Positions 13,471-13,611 of a stretch of 13,611 nucleotides of DNA are shown here, piece by piece (the first letter of the stretch is position 1; each line of letters begins with the position of its first letter). The stretch covers positions 1-13,611 of the forward strand of contig DASXCX010000102.1 in the NCBI GenBank assembly GCA_036490955.1. The letters are read 5' to 3'. The position numbers and the translations under genes were made by a program. The notes below the pieces were generated by a model. That model searched no databases, was not told the origin of the DNA, and saw nothing but the letters and a program-made list of their open reading frames with translations. The stretch is from CAIKMD01 sp036490955. GTDB lineage: Bacteria > Pseudomonadota > Alphaproteobacteria > ATCC43930 > CGMCC-115725.

Positions 13471-13611
13471 ATGCTGTCGCGCGAAGACAACGAACTGCTG
13501 ACGCGGACCGGTCCCGGGACGCCGATGGGCAATCTCATGCGGCGCTATTGGATCCCGGCGCTGTTTTGCGATCAGATCTCCGAGCCGGACGGCGCGCCGG
13601 TGCGCGTGAAG
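13471..13611 (+). CDS. Rieske aromatic ring-hydroxylating oxygenase alpha subunit, N-terminus only
   Basis: Only 47 residues are in the window: MLSREDNELLTRTGPGTPMG, then NLMRRYWIPAL and EPDGAPVRVK. This opening is characteristic of phthalate 4,5-dioxygenase-like Rieske oxygenases (LT.vgpGTPMG..lRryW.Pa). The Rieske ligands (CxH...CxxH) and the non-heme iron site lie beyond base 13611, so activity cannot be checked. ATG 13471 is supported by the family's usual start; the upstream GGACGGAAACGA is only a fair ribosome site. An ATG at 13431 is in another frame. It probably has its own promoter at 13391-13419 or is read through from the transporters. It fits the oxygenase role in the surrounding catabolic cluster. 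Confidence 0.85.
   Translation, partial: MLSREDNELLTRTGPGTPMGNLMRRYWIPALFCDQISEPDGAPVRVK

Overview
The window is a GC-rich, densely coded chromosomal segment. It most likely comes from an alphaproteobacterium of the rhizobial type (Hyphomicrobiales). This rests on codon use heavy in GCG/CGC/GGC, several TTG starts, gaps mostly under 200 bases, and a gene content typical of their accessory catabolic regions. No rRNA, tRNA, CRISPR array, insertion sequence or replication origin was seen. The organism call is inference from style and content.

Layout. (1) 1-1041, minus strand: a partial Rieske [2Fe-2S] plus FMN-reductase-type fusion, preceded by a small secreted protein of unknown function. (2) 1212-3454, plus strand: a Tat-signal thiamine-diphosphate (ThDP) enzyme of the benzoylformate decarboxylase / acetolactate synthase superfamily. 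It overlaps by one base a secreted small cytochrome-c-like protein whose heme motif is CX3CH instead of CXXCH. (3) 3475-4515, plus strand: a conspicuously AT-richer gene for an ApeA-like HEPN protein, probably acquired horizontally and possibly a defence RNase. (4) 4541-10013, minus strand: a catabolic/detoxification run. From upstream to downstream it holds a frameshifted GST, a glutathionyl-hydroquinone reductase (Xi-class GST), a DUF3750 lipoprotein candidate, an LLM-class flavin monooxygenase, a class II aldolase/adducin-family protein and a fumarylacetoacetate-hydrolase-family protein. The last three are very tightly packed, each with a purine-rich ribosome binding site. (5) 10097-13381, plus strand: a vicinal-oxygen-chelate protein, then two overlapping paralogous major facilitator transporters of identical length (425 aa). 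(6) 13471-end, plus strand: the start of a Rieske aromatic ring-hydroxylating oxygenase alpha subunit.

Taken together the genes look like pieces of aromatic or quinone-type substrate metabolism: Rieske oxygenase and FMN reductase for oxygenation, VOC and LLM proteins as possible ring-modifying enzymes, FAH and class II aldolase for C-C cleavage or hydration, hydroquinone reductase and GST for quinone and electrophile handling, and MFS pumps for transport. No specific substrate can be assigned from the sequence. The most unusual unit is the apparently exported ThDP enzyme coupled to an exported heme protein, which suggests a periplasmic 2-oxoacid (or similar) decarboxylation/oxidation feeding electrons to a cytochrome. 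The isolated HEPN gene and the GST frameshift are the other main oddities.

No gene-free stretch exceeds 300 bases. The longest gaps (1042-1211 and 10685-10829) hold short inverted repeats and weak promoter-like sequences.
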